64,000 bases of DNA. Source: Dendrobium chrysotoxum (taxonomy: Eukaryota; Streptophyta; Magnoliopsida; Asparagales; Orchidaceae). The stretch is from assembly GCA_019925795.1 (NCBI GenBank), contig CM034308.1:1302001-1366000 (forward strand). The letters are read 5' to 3'. Every line of letters begins with the position of its first letter. The stretch's first letter is position 1. The position numbers and the translations under genes are program-made. The notes under the pieces were generated by a model. The model was not told where the DNA came from. It did not search any database and saw only the letters and a program-made list of their open reading frames with translations. Positions 47,928 to 59,310 of the stretch are shown in pieces.

Positions 47928-47969
<42 letters not shown>
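47861..47969. repeat. Duplicated LTR terminus with two (TA)n arrays
   Basis: GAGATTCGTGCTCGATCA occurs at about 47860 and again at about 47912, each followed by a (TA)n run (about 47878-47910 and 47930-47969). A short tandem duplication of LTR end plus microsatellite at the boundary of UGT unit 2. Confidence 0.85.
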
Positions 47970-47972
<3 letters not shown>

Positions 47973-48388
47973 GTCACCGTTAATGAAAAGCAACCCCTCT
48001 AGAAAAATTAGAGAAAAACTGTACTTTTAAATGTGAGTTGTATGTCAAGAAGCGAATTCATTGTACCGATGCAAGTCATTGTCAGTCGTTGTTTTTCTTT
48101 CTATTTTATTCAATCAAGTTCTCAATAGATTATTTAAAAGTTTTTGCTATATTTTAAACTATGTTAATTGAATTAGTATAATTATGTCCTTTAGAAAGAG
48201 TCGCCTTAGTTGATTTGGTCACATAAAATGGTGGCCTTCCGATGACCCAGTTAAGAAAGTAAATGTATTAGATTTAATTTATTTTAAAAAAGATAGAAGT
48301 AGACCACTAGACCTAAATAGATTTAATTAGAAAATATTAGAAATGACCTTTCTTTATTAGATTTGGATGATAATTTGACTCTTAACAG

Positions 48389-48547
48389 GGAGAGATTATT
48401 ATGTACGGAGTCCGGACGAGAGAACCATCCAGATTCTGTGAGTGTGCGAGTAAAAGCATAGTTATTGTACACATTTGGCTTTTACTACGCACACTCACAG
48501 ACTCCAAATACAACTCTGGTCCAAACTCCGCACATAATAATCTCTCT
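48389..48547. mobile_element. Hairpin MITE, copy in unit 2
   Basis: 159 bp, same site as the unit 1 MITE, flanked by TTAACAG at 48382-48388 and 48548-48554. Internal arms pair well: CTGTGAGTGTGCG and AGTAAAAGC against GCTTTTACT and CGCACACTCACAG, around a ~20-bp loop. Confidence 0.8.
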
Positions 48548-49006
48548 TTAACAGAACACAATGAAGAAAAATGATTCATGTAGCCGACCCCACATAGTAG
48601 GATAAAAATTTGTTGTTGTTGTATTGACATGTATCTGCCAACAAACATTAAACAAAATGCTTCTCTTGCCCATTTTACTTCACTCTGAAAAATTATTATA
48701 CTAGTGTAATTATTTTTAAAAATGTTCATTTATCTAAATATTGAAAAAAGGTTATATGATGCATGTGCTTCTGCATAGTTGACTTATTACAAAATTGTAA
48801 TCATGTTTTGCTATTTTTAAATAAAAAAATAATTAAAAAAATAAACAAGACAAAATTAATGACCACCACTGATAGTGATAGGCCGACTGACAACGACCAA
48901 AATTAATTATAGAAGATGCAAATTCTACAATCCCGACTTATTCTTAGTTATTTTTTTAATCTCTGTTATTCAATCACTAAATAGACTCTTAAGAACCTGT
49001 GTGCAA

Positions 49007-49058
<52 letters not shown>

Positions 49059-49739
49059 GGTTTCGTTTTAAATAATTTTTTGAAACAAAAATTTTTAATT
49101 TAAAATATTTTCATTGGCTCAATTATTATAGTGGTGCCGACTACATTATTTAAAAACTTGGCTGGACTTTGAATGTTCCAGATGTTCAATCAACATGCAG
49201 AGAAATTATTATTTGTTGATTATATTTTCCTGTGTAAATAGTACTCAATAAAATTTTACAATCCAAGGCAAGAAAATACATGAATTCTTTTCTTCCATTA
49301 TATCATGTTAAGAGTCAAATTCTCATAGAATAAGTATTATATAATAATAATCTTTCTTCTTAAAAATTTCACATCTATCCAACTTGATTATTTTGTTGTA
49401 AAAATAGAGTATAATAATAATAATAATATAATTATTTAATTTTCTCATGCATCTTAGAAGTTTGTTTGTTTGCAAGTTGTGTACCATGTTGACATTTTAG
49501 AATCCAATGACAAGAAAAATCCTAGCTTTATGGCCCTCTAAGTCGAGGATAAACTCATATACTTGCACATATATAAGCTTCGAATTCAATATCTATTAAT
49601 TGATAGCTAAAACTCTTAACCAACAAATTAAGATGAACTTGGCAGGAATTTTTCAAGGAACCATTTAAAACAAAGCAAAAAGAAAAAAGAAAACTCAAGA
49701 CACATTAAAAAAAAAAAAAAAAAGTTAACCCTACTTACT

Positions 49740-49750
49740 CTATAAGAATA
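49740..49750 (+). promoter_or_regulatory. UGT2 TATA box
   Basis: CTATAAGAATA, 67 bp upstream of the ATG at 49807; UGT3 has the same motif at the same distance. A start site ~30 bp downstream would fall near 49770, after the in-frame upstream ATG at 49765, which favours 49807 as the true start. Confidence 0.6.
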
Positions 49751-49806
49751 CAGCCTTTGCTATTATGCTTTACAGGTTGCAGAAGCTTTCAAAGGAAATT
49801 AAGAGA

Positions 49807-51313
49807 ATGGATTCCACACATATACTCATCCTTCCCATGCCATTCCAAGGCCATATTATGCCTCTCATGGAGATGGCCCACCACCTCATCGATGCCGGCT
49901 TCACGGTCACCTTTGTCAACACCGACTTCAACCACCGCCGTCTTCTTTCCGCCGCCCCCGACGGCGGCGCTGCCTTCTCCACCTCCAACAGCCGCCTCCG
50001 CCTCCTTGGGATCTCAGATGGGATGGGCTCGGATGAAGACCGAAAGGATGTAGGGCTATCTTGTAAACTCATGCCTTCAGGGATGTCTCCAGGTCTTGAG
50101 TCCATAGTAAGGGCCGCCGCTGCAGAAGGCCGACCAATACAGTGGATTTTAGCTGACTTCAGCATGGCATGGGCGATTGCTTTAGCCAACCAAATGGGCC
50201 TGCGGGCTGCCGCTTTCTGCCCCCATTCAACGGCCATGATGGCTGTAGCGCTCAACGTTTCCAAAATGATTGAAATTGGGCTTATCACTGAAGATGGTAA
50301 ATAAAAAAATCTTTTCTTTCATTATTAGATTTTATTTATTTATTTATTTTAATTTAAAAGGAAATCACCATCTATATTTCAATTTCATGATTTAAGGATC
50401 ACTAAATAAGGATGAGATGTTTGAGCTCGCCGTCGGCATCCCGATGCTTCACTCGAGCCAGCTGCCATGGAACGTGCTCGGAAACTCGGCTGACAAATCA
50501 GCTGTATTCTCCTTTATGATGACTAACAATCGCGCTCTCACCGACCACACCGAGTTCATCATTTGCAACACATTCATGGACCTTGAGCCTGAAGCCATAT
50601 CTCTCCTTCCTTCCGCCGTTCCCATTGGCCCCCTTTTTCCAGCCGAGCACCACCCCATCGGCCACCTCTGGCCGCCAACAAACTCATCTATCATTATGGA
50701 CTGGCTTGACTCCCACTCGCCGGGCTCTGTACTCTACATCGCCTTCGGAAGCCATGCTATTTTTGATCAAGCACAAATTGATGAGTTGGCCCATGGGATT
50801 GAGATGACAGGGCGACCTTTTTTATGGGCTGTGCGACCTGACCTTATAACTATAGATCCAAGCGAAGTTTTCTCAACAGAGTTCTTGAGCCGGGTACAAG
50901 GCAGGGGGCTTTTGGTCGGCTGGGCTCCACAACTGCAAGTACTGGGTCATCCTTCGATTGGGTGCTTTATGTCGCACTGCGGGTGGAATTCTATAATGGA
51001 AGGGATTAGGAACGGGATGCGATTTCTCTGTTGGCCATACTTTACTGATCAGTTTTTGAATCAGAGTTATATTTGTGACATGTGGAGGATAGGGCTGAGG
51101 GTGAGGCCGAATGAGGAGGATGCGGGAAGGAGTGAGGTGGCTCTTATCACGCGGAAGATGATTAAAGAGAGGGTGGAAGAGGTGATGGGAGATGATGAGA
51201 TGAGAAAAAGGGCATTGATGTGGAAAGAGAGGGCTCTTAAAAGTGTGAGTGCAAGTGGGAGCTCTTATGAGAATTTTAAGAGGGTTGTGGACATCATGAA
51301 AACTAGGACTTGA
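49807..51313 (+). CDS. UDP-glycosyltransferase (family 1, UGT83A-like), UGT2
   Basis: Same structure as UGT1: exon 1 49807-50296, phase-1 intron 50297-50396 (100 bp), exon 2 50397-51313; 468 residues. It retains His16, Asp117 and the PSPG box ending PYFTDQ, with Arg at PSPG position 34. It lacks the four residues between the Asp of EED and the Gly-Arg-Ser that UGT1 and UGT3 fill with VEGEL-type sequence (here NEEDAGRSEVAL). Differences from UGT1 cluster in acceptor-side segments (AFCPHSTAMMAVALNVSK; FELAVGIPMLHSSQLPWNVL), which could alter substrate preference; this is inference. An in-frame ATG at 49765 would add 14 residues but probably lies outside the mRNA. No inactivating lesion seen. 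Confidence 0.93.
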
Positions 51314-51455
51314 AGTATTATTATTATTGTTAGGAGGATTTAGATATGTCTTACTCAAAATCTTCATATTTATATATTTAAGATTTAAACTTTATCATTT
51401 AGTTACATAACATTTAAAATTTTAAATAACAAATAAAAATAATATGTCTCACCAT
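51314..51455 (+). repeat. UGT unit 2 3' flank, truncated
   Basis: Matches the first ~140 bp after UGT1 and UGT3 (TTAGGAGGATTTAGATATG, AACAAATAAAAATAATATG, CACCATC), then joins Gypsy protease text (TGAAAAATAGC). The remaining ~230 bp of the unit's 3' flank is missing here. Confidence 0.75.
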
Positions 51456-53256
51456 CTGAAAAATAGCTTTGTTTGTTGCCGGCAGTAGCTGCAGCATTTG
51501 GTAACAGCCTGAGCCGCCTCCCCTTCCACTCAAAGGTATATGTATTTTGTCGGCAATCAAACATGGCCCCGTTGTCATACTGCCACGATCTTCCCAAGAT
51601 GACATGACAAACATCCATTTCAAGGACATCGCAGAGGACCTCACAAGTGTACTGTTCTCCAATGGAGAAAGTAACTCGGCACATTTCAATTACTAGAATC
51701 TCTACTCCCTTTTTAACCCAACTAATCTTGTATGATTGTGGGTTCTTAGTGATCTTTAATTGCAATGCTTGTACTAAGGAGCACGACACCACATTTTCAG
51801 TACACCAGTTATCAATAAGAAGTTCACAAACCTTTCGTTGATGGTACACTTGATACGAAATATCGTGTTGCGTTGCAAATTAATAGGTTGACAAGGAGCT
51901 AATAGAAATTTCTCAAAAACACAGACTATGTATTCACCATCATCAGCAATATCTTCAGTTTCAAGCTCGCCCTCAATGGATTCATTTGTCACAGCTTCGT
52001 ATTCTCCGTCAACAATTTGAATTTGAGGTCGAGTATGACACTCATTTGATTTATGCCCAGGCTAAAAACAATGAAAACACTTCAATGTTGTAGGTTTTGA
52101 ATAAGGATTTTCCTTAGCCAATGGCCTTGGCCTTGCAGGAAGCTTTGTTTCCACTGCCGAGGTCGGCCCAGTTGACAAAGGCCATTATTTAGACTCACTT
52201 TATGAGTAATTTCACTAGGTGTCCGGGCGTCAAGGTAATGTTCCAATGGTTGTCGTTTAGGAGCAAATTCTTGGAATGACTGGCTAATTGAAGCTCGGCC
52301 TTGAGGGCAAAGTTAATAGCTTGCGACAAGGTCCAAACCGAATTAAGCTCCAATTTATCTTGGATGTCATCCTTAAGCCCACCTATGTAGCGTGCAATGA
52401 ATTGATTGTTGGATTCATTCAGATTGTTTCAGGCGCTCAACCGATAAAATTCCTCAGTATATTAACTAACAATATGGCCACCTTGAACACAATGTTGGTA
52501 TTTTAGATACAGCAGTTGTTTATAATCAATGGGGAGGAAGTGTCCCCTCATAAGTTGTTTCATTTTGAACTGGCTTCTAACATCTCTTTTAACATCTCCT
52601 TTACCTTCTTTGCGTCGACTTTGTAGGATTTGCATCCACCAAGCATTAGCGCCCCCCTTGAGTCTACACGCCCATACTTAACCTACTTGTTGGGTGGTAT
52701 TTCCATATGCTCTGAGTCTACACGCCACATACTTAACCTACTTGTCAGGTGGCATTTCCATATGCTTGAAGAAGGTCTCAACGGCTCTTTCCCAGTCCAA
52801 ATAATCCTCAATATGCAACCGCCATTCAAAAAAAGGGATGTCTAATTTGACACGAAACTCATTTTTGTGCCTGTAGTTCCTGCCTCTCCATCTCCGAACA
52901 TCATTCGGGTACTCATACTCCTCATTCTCCGAATCAGATTGTTGGAATGGACGAGTTAATTCTCCTTCACCTACCGAGTCGAAGAGTTTCGCCATAGGGG
53001 ATGAATCAGCCCTTCTTCTGACGTGCTCCCCAGCCCTGTTAGTTGGTGCGGTTGCTATCGGAGAGGCTCGTTTGGCATTCTGCCCAATTCAATTATTGAG
53101 AAATAGAGCTTGGATATCCGTCCTGATATTTACTTGGAAACGAATGAAATCAGATTTGAGTTCAGTTATCTGCTTGGAGATATCAGTTTGGGCGGCCCAA
53201 AGGGCCTCTAAGCTTCGATCATCGTCGGAAGCTGCTCTTCGGCTGCTCTCTGCCAT
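51456..53256 (-). pseudogene. Gypsy gag-protease remnant
   Basis: The gag start MAESSRRAASDDDRSLEALW is at 53256. The gag core at 52995-52738 has DIPFFEWRLHIEDYLDWERA and VETFFKHMEMP. A zinc knuckle CFHCFQPGHKSNEC lies near 52085-52040, and a retropepsin-like region at 51849-51456 includes VCELLIDNWCTENVVS and VILGRSWQYDNGAMFDC. In the protease the usual D-[ST]-G triad reads DNW, a lesion in the active site. Frameshifts separate the segments. The style is that of plant chromovirus-like Gypsy elements. Confidence 0.85.
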
Positions 53257-53593
53257 CGATGCTTGCCCCCATTGCTGGCTCTGATACCAATCTGGTGCAA
53301 CGCCTGATCGGAGAAACCTACAGAAAACAAAGCCACCGGGAAATACAAAGAAAACACAAAGGAATAGTAGATAATATTTCTTCTATCTTCTCCATTAGTT
53401 CTTCCGGTCATATGTATATCCCTATTGTGCTATCAGTTTGCTATTTATAGTAAGGCAAAGGCACAACAATATCACTGCAGCTAATAGTAAAGTGAAGAAG
53501 GTAAAACGACATAGGTACATAGTGGAAGCAAAAATAGGGTAAGAAGTGGCGTCTGAGCCCGCTCCCGCCTTAACGTGTAACTGCACCGCATCA
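51456..53593 (-). mobile_element. Second Gypsy relic (LTR, gag, protease)
   Basis: Reads on the minus strand. The LTR is 53293-53593 (301 bp, TG..CA; TGGTGCAACGCC ... CCGCATCA). A primer-binding site TGGTATCAGAGCC (complement, 53277-53289) is 3 nt inside it. Gag starts at 53256 and protease is cut at ~51456. RT, RNase H, integrase and the other LTR are absent. It separates UGT2 from UGT3. Confidence 0.85.
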
Positions 53594-53637
53594 CTTCTGA
53601 AAAATATTAAAAAATAAATAAATAAACCCTACTTACT

Positions 53638-53648
53638 CTATAAGAATG
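53638..53648 (+). promoter_or_regulatory. UGT3 TATA box in a minimal retained promoter
   Basis: CTATAAGAATG, 67 bp before the ATG. Homology to the UGT2 upstream region begins only at about 53600; beyond that lies the antisense Gypsy LTR. Confidence 0.6.
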
Positions 53649-53704
53649 CAGCCTTTGCTATTATGCTTTACAGCTTGCAGAAGCTTTCAAAGGAAATTAA
53701 GAAA

Positions 53705-55221
53705 ATGAATTCCACACATATACTCATCCTTCCCATGCCATTCCAAGGCCATATTATGCCTCTCATGGAGATGGCCCACCACCTCATCGATGCCGGCTTC
53801 ACGGTCACCTTTGTCAACACCGACTTCAACCACCGCCGTCTTCTTTCCGCCGCCCCCGATGGCGGCGCTGCCTTCTCCAACACTAACAGCCGCCTCCGCC
53901 TCCTTGGAATCTCAGATGGGATGGGCTCGGATGAAGACCGAAAGGATGTGGGGCTATCTTGTAAACTTATGCCTTCAGGGATGTCTCCAGGTCTTGAGTC
54001 CATAGTAAAGGCCGCCGCTGCAGAAGGCCGACCAATACAGTGGATTTTAGCTGACTTCAACATGGCATGGGCGTTCGCTTTAGCCAACCAAATGGGCCTG
54101 CGGGCTGCCGCTTTCTGCCCCCCGTCAGCGGCCATGATAGCTGTATTGCTCAACGTTTCCAAAATGATTGAAATTGGGCTTATCACTGAAGATGGTATAA
54201 CAAAATCTTTTCTTTCATTATTCGATTTTATTTATTAATTTATTTTAATTTAATTTAATAGGAAAATCACCATCTATATTTCATGATTTAAGGATCACAG
54301 AATAAGGATGAGTTGTTCCAGCTAGCCGCCGGCATCCCGACGCTTCACTCGAGCCAGCTATCATGGAACATGCTCGGGAACTCGGCTGACAAATCAGCTG
54401 TATTCTCCTTTATTATGACTAACAATCGCGTTCTCACCGACCACGCCGAGTTCATCATTTGCAACACATTCATGGACCTTGAGCCTGAAGCCATATCTCT
54501 CCTTCCTTCCGCCGTTCCCATTGGCCCCCTTTTTCCAGCCGAGCACCACCCCATCGGCCACCTCTGGCGGCCAACAAACTCATCTATCATTATGGACTGG
54601 CTTGACTCCCACTCACCGGGCTCTGTACTATACATCGCCTTCGGGAGCCATGCTGTTTTTGATCAAGCACAAGTTGATGAGTTGGCCCATGGGATTGAGA
54701 TGACAGGGCGACCTTTTTTATGGGCTGTGCGACCTGATCTTACAACTATGGATCCAAGCGAAGTTTTCTCAACAGAGTTCTTGAGCCGGGTACATGACAG
54801 GGGGCTTCTGGTCGGCTGGGCTCCACAACTGCAAGTGTTGGGTCATCCTTCGATTGGCTGCTTTATGTCGCATTGCGGGTGGAATTCTATAATGGAAGGG
54901 ATTAGGAATGGGATGCGATTTCTCTGTTGGCCTTACTTTACTGATCAGTTTTTGAATCAGAGTTATATTTGTGACATATGGAGGATAGGGCTGAGGGTGA
55001 GGCCGAATGAGGAGGATGTGGAAGGTGAATTGGGAAGGAGTGAGGTGGCTCTTATCAGGCGGAAGATGATTAGAGAGAGGGTGGAAGAGGTGATGGGGGA
55101 TGATGAGATGAGAAAAAGGGCATTGATGTGGAAAGAGAGGGCTCTTAAGAGTGTGAGTTCCAATGGGAGCTCTTATGAGAATTTTAAGAGGGTAGTGGAT
55201 ATCATGAAAACTAGGACTTGA
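53705..55221 (+). CDS. UDP-glycosyltransferase (family 1, UGT83A-like), UGT3
   Basis: Exon 1 53705-54194, phase-1 intron 54195-54292 (98 bp), exon 2 54293-55221; 472 residues, collinear with UGT1 including the VEGEL segment. His16, Asp117 and the PSPG box (WAPQLQVLGHPSIGCFMSHC ... PYFTDQ) are present, with Arg at PSPG position 34. It differs from UGT1 at scattered sites (MNSTH start; DKSAVFSF; VHDRGLLVG; ALIRRKMIRERVEEV). An in-frame ATG at 53663 is possible but unlikely given the TATA position. No frameshift or stop seen, so it is predicted functional. Upstream context is a 112-bp promoter remnant after a Gypsy LTR. The biochemical role is unknown beyond small-molecule glycosylation. Confidence 0.93.
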
Positions 55222-55590
55222 AGTATTATTATTATTGTTGTTAGGAGGATTTAGATATGTATTACTCAAAACCTTCATATTTATATAGTGAAGATTTAAA
55301 CTTTATCATTTAGTTACATAACATTTAAAATTTTAAATAACAAATAAAAATAATATGTATCACCATCAAAACTTCATGGCTTGGAGATATCGTTGCAATT
55401 TCTTCAATGCCCACGCCTCTACGACACCATGCCAGCTGTACGAGCTCAACCTGGCGCAAACAATAGAGAAAGAGATGAGAAGTTGTATGATTTAAATAAG
55501 ATTTAACCTAAACCCTAAAAAACAAAAACCATTAAGTTTAATAATTTATTTGGGATAGTTACAAATTTTTGAAAATATAATTGTAAAGAT
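55222..55590 (+). repeat. UGT unit 3 3' flank
   Basis: Collinear with 39529-39889 after UGT1 up to GAAAATATAATTGTAAAG. It contains the presumed 3' UTR. The end of similarity at about 55590 marks the unit boundary. Confidence 0.85.
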
Positions 55591-57868
55591 TGATTATTAT
55601 TTTTACTCTCATTAGCAGTTCTGTTACTAATATTTGAGATGCAATATATCATTTTATTTCATGTATCTTCAACTCAAGCCCAAATGATTAATTTATGAGA
55701 GAACACATGGTGCCATCTTCCCTACAAAAGAGATGATCATGTAAATATAAAATCAAATAGTTATGCAAATTCAATTTTCCAAGTTTAATTGTTTGTTGGG
55801 TTGACGTTTAAGCGTGCTAAGTGTCGCTTAAGCGTAAAATAGCTAAAAGGAATTGATCTTAATCATCTAAACGCGCATAAGCGCATGCCAGTCCGAGCGA
55901 GATCAACCCTTTGGCTAAACGCATAACTTAGCCACAAAAAAAAAATAAAGAAAGCTCCAAGAGATATGAGAGTTTTTGTGTGCAAAATTCATAAAGGGAA
56001 AAACAACATGGAGCCTAATCGAATTAAAATAACTCCACTAATGTATGTCGTGAATTGTAAATGATATCGTTCTTCATAATTAGGGAATTTGTTGATCAAA
56101 AAGACTAATATAAATCTTGGTCTCGACATCGGGAATCTGGTGCTTGTGGTGTGCATTAGCCTTAAAGCCATGCGTGCATTTTTGTTATTGGCAATGCTGA
56201 GCGACACTGGTGGTAGGCTTCGGTGTAATTGGGTGGAATCTTTTGGGTGAGATTAATAATTAGAAAATGCTATGGATCTTAGGTTTGATGTTTAAAGAAG
56301 TGTTCTTGAGTTTATGATGGAATGATGAGAGGTCTAGTGGGGTATATTAGCAGAAATGTCAAGATCACTTTAGGGCGTGACCTTTATCCGAGATAAATGA
56401 CTACAAATAATGGTGAAATATTAGTTTAGAAAGTAAACTTGTGATTTGAAGTTTACGGTAGAGTTTAGTTGAGTTAAGATGAAGTTGAAGTATATGGGAT
56501 AAGACAAGATCTAAGTCTTTCATATATGAGCTTATGTTTATATGAAAGTGTTTAGAAAGATCTTGTGAATTTGGTTATTAGTCTATTGGCCTTAGAGGAT
56601 GCTTATAAAGTGGAAGAAGAGTTATGAATAGTTTAAATACAATTTTAGTCAACAGGAAATGAGAGATGCTCCAAAGAGTACCATTTGTATAAGTTCTCTT
56701 TCGAATATCTTTATTTTGATTGAAATGCTTTAAAATTAATTAATTTATATTCATATAATTGAATGATTGACTGACATGCATAGATGATTTGATTTATTTC
56801 ATAACTGATATGATAGATGGTTGATATGAATGACAGATGTGGCCAGTGATCAGTGATCTGTAGTAAGATGGGGAGATAGCCCATATTTTAACTCAAATCA
56901 AATAATATTTCACAAGTCATTATAAATCTAATTTGGAAATCATTTTTGTCATAATATAGATTTTTTTTGTTTTAATTCTAATAATTTTCTCTTAATTTTA
57001 TGGATAGTATATATATATACACATAAAGTTTATTATTTAATTATAATTCCTGAAATTAACATGTCAGTATAAGTGGATTTTTAGGGTCGTTAGGTGTCCA
57101 TTTTGTAAACCAACTTCACCAAAGTATTCTAAATTTACTGTGCTATTTTATTAATATTTGTTCATAATTTTTTGATCTCTGAGTTTAAAGATATAAAAGG
57201 ATTTATAAGAATTTTAGGATAAAAATTAAACAAATGGCATAATTATATTTATCCCCTTTAGATTATTTTATTATAAATAACCCTTTCCACTTAACAGAAC
57301 TTTATATGTGCCATTCCATCTTCATTCGTTTTTAACCAAAGGCTGAAAATTTGAATTAAGAAGAAAAAGAAAAGAGAGAGAAAAGAGAAGTTAGGATTTA
57401 GAGGTCATAGAGCTATTTTTTGTCACTCAGTCCAGTTGATAAATTTGCTCGTCTTAAGATAGGCTTCTATTTCTCTACCTCTAATTTTAATGATTTTGCA
57501 TATTCTATTTTATGAATTTTATTTTTGTCAAAACCTACAAAAGTTACGTTATCTTTATTTTTAAGAAACTGCCTCTATGTAACTATTAGTATGTTATAGT
57601 TGTAATAGTTCTGCACATAAGGACAGGAATCTATTGAATTTTCATTAAATGTTTTCATATTTTGGGGGAAATTTCCTAATTTGAAAATTGTAGCCAAATA
57701 GAAAAATTGGATAAATAATTATAAACTTCTCTTCCTATGAGTGTATGACATGTAATGGTTATAATTTATCTACTGCGGTTATATGTATGTGAAAAAGAGC
57801 AAACTATATATATATATATATTTAAAAATTTCATTAGTTTTGGTTCATATGCAAATTTTACATTTTTT
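55591..57868. other. AT-rich spacer, possible LTR remnant
   Basis: No gene recognised. At about 55960-56060, text such as AAAGGGAAAAACAACATGG and AAAATAACTCCACTA resembles the start zone of the Gypsy LTRs at 41620 and 46260 (GGGGAAAAATCATGGGGCC, AAAATGATTCCACTA), suggesting an old LTR fragment. GCGT/CGC-rich repeats (AAGCGTAAAATAG, AACGCGCATAAGCGCATG) occur near 55800-55930. Confidence 0.4.
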
Positions 57869-57983
57869 CAGTTCAACCCGAGCCCAACCCAATTTTACAA
57901 ATGGGTCAAAATCCCTAACCCGAACCTGACTCGGTTCAAGTTCGGATCGAATTTTTGGGTAATGTCAAATATTGACACCCCTA
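57869..57983 (+). mobile_element. TAGGGGTGTCAA-family fragment, copy 3
   Basis: Ends TATTGACACCCCTA, the right terminus of the hAT-like family, preceded by AACCCGAGCCCAACCC-type subterminal text. The left end is absent, so it is a truncated copy. Confidence 0.75.
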
Positions 57984-58039
57984 ACTACAAGACTCCTTCA
58001 AAAAGCAAGAATAAAAGACAAAAGGAGAGTGCCCCTCCT

Positions 58040-59310
58040 CCATCTCTCAACAATTAATGCCTTCCCCAACTTCATTACTTGAAATGTTAGGAGGTTAAAT
58101 GGTGATATATGTATCACTTAATGCAGGAAACTGGAGAGTGATCACCACATTGACCTTCTTTATCTTCTTGAAACAAAATTGACTCAAGGTGATATTGATG
58201 GTATTGCTAATGCAAGGCTATTTAAGCTTTTTGTAATAGAGAAAAGCTATAATAATTTCGGTACCTCCTCCAATGGTGATGGATCAAATGAAAAGCTTCT
58301 CACGTTTCCTTTACCTTGCTTTCTACTCATCCACAATTTGCAAACACCATCAAATTTTTGTTTACATTTATTTATGCTAATAATAGCGCAAAGGAGAGGA
58401 ATCTCTTTGGTAAGTAATTTATGATATCTCACAATCTCTAACTAAACCATGACTTGTTTTAGGGGATGTCAATTGCATTAAATTTCCTGATGATAAAGCT
58501 GGCATAAACTCCCCACCACCTTGAAAGTTTGCTAACACACAGCTCACATTGACTTGTTAGTTGAGAGCTTAGACTTTCAACTAAGAGGTCTTTGATTCAA
58601 GTCTTTGTGTATGTGATATGTGTGTGAGTTTGTCTTAATTGACCTAAATGTTCCAAAAAAAAAAAAAAAAAAATTTGATGACTTCAACAACTACAATCAA
58701 TGTAAGCCTCTTTGAGCTTCCCCACACGTAAGTTTCATTTAGCTTGTTCAACCATACTTCAAAGCCCTATCAGATGACTTTTAGATGGCAGTTATAATGA
58801 TCATTGACAGAGTCACTTCCCTCAAATACATTTTGAAATACTTAGCCCTCTATCATCAAATCATTGTCCAATTCTTCTCTAAATAAAAAATCCTACCACG
58901 CTCAAATACATTTTAAAATTCTTTAAAGATACTTGCCAATTCACTTTTTAAAGCAGTAAACCACTTCTTTCACTCCTCTGAACTCCCTAACAGGGTGAAG
59001 CACTAAGGAATTACCTTAATTCCTAAATATCTTCATACTTAATATGTAAATGTTTATAAGCCTATTCATCTTTGTAACACTACATACAAAAGGTCATAGA
59101 CAAATTGCTTGCTAATAGGCCAAAAGACTTCAATTAATAAGCTTATACACCCAACAGAGCAATTCACATCTAACCGATCTGCTATGGCCTTCATTGACAA
59201 ACAAAAGAGATCTAATTAATATATTCAGTGGACCCAAGTCACATATATCACTTGTTTCATGAGCCACCTTCACACTTTACATGTACAAGCCTTTGACACC
59301 ACATACAACA
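58040..59310 (+). pseudogene. Decayed L1 LINE (endonuclease and RT fragments)
   Basis: Plus-strand frames show endonuclease-like text (NVRRLNGDICIT, HIDLLYLLETKLTQGDIDG, LGDVNCIKFPDDKAG at 58080-58510). After a SINE insertion and noise, RT-like text follows (FRPISLCNTTYKVI-like NTTYKVIDKLLANRLKDFN near 59070-59130). Many stops and deletions. It is in the opposite orientation to the L1 at 34065. Confidence 0.65.
58520..58673 (+). mobile_element. tRNA-derived SINE
   Basis: A tRNA-like head (TTAGTTGAGAGC as box A region, GACTTTCAACTAAGAGGTC as anticodon-arm-like text, TTTGATTCAAGTC as box B) is followed by a short body and a 19-nt poly(A) ending at 58673. It interrupts L1 endonuclease sequence. 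The target duplication is not clear. Confidence 0.65.

Larger units (their letters stand above)
47990..49776 (+). repeat. UGT unit 2 5' flank (segmental duplication copy 2)
   Basis: Collinear with 22482-24397 from TCTAGAAAAATTA to GCTATTATGCTTTACA. It contains the orthologous RTE fragment (about 48210-48630) and MITE (48389-48547), and a copy-specific (TA)n insertion near 49011-49054. It leads directly into UGT2, so this is the least disturbed of the three promoters. Confidence 0.9.

Noticed and set aside
49765..49806. Upstream in-frame ATG for UGT2 (and 53663 for UGT3)
   Set aside because: A TATA box 67 bp before the downstream ATG predicts transcription starting after these ATGs. UGT1 lacks the extension, and family N-termini begin close to the HILILP motif.
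58541..58605. Possible functional tRNA gene
   Set aside because: The D-, anticodon- and T-arm-like text is degenerate, lacks a paired acceptor stem and is followed by poly(A); a SINE explains it better.
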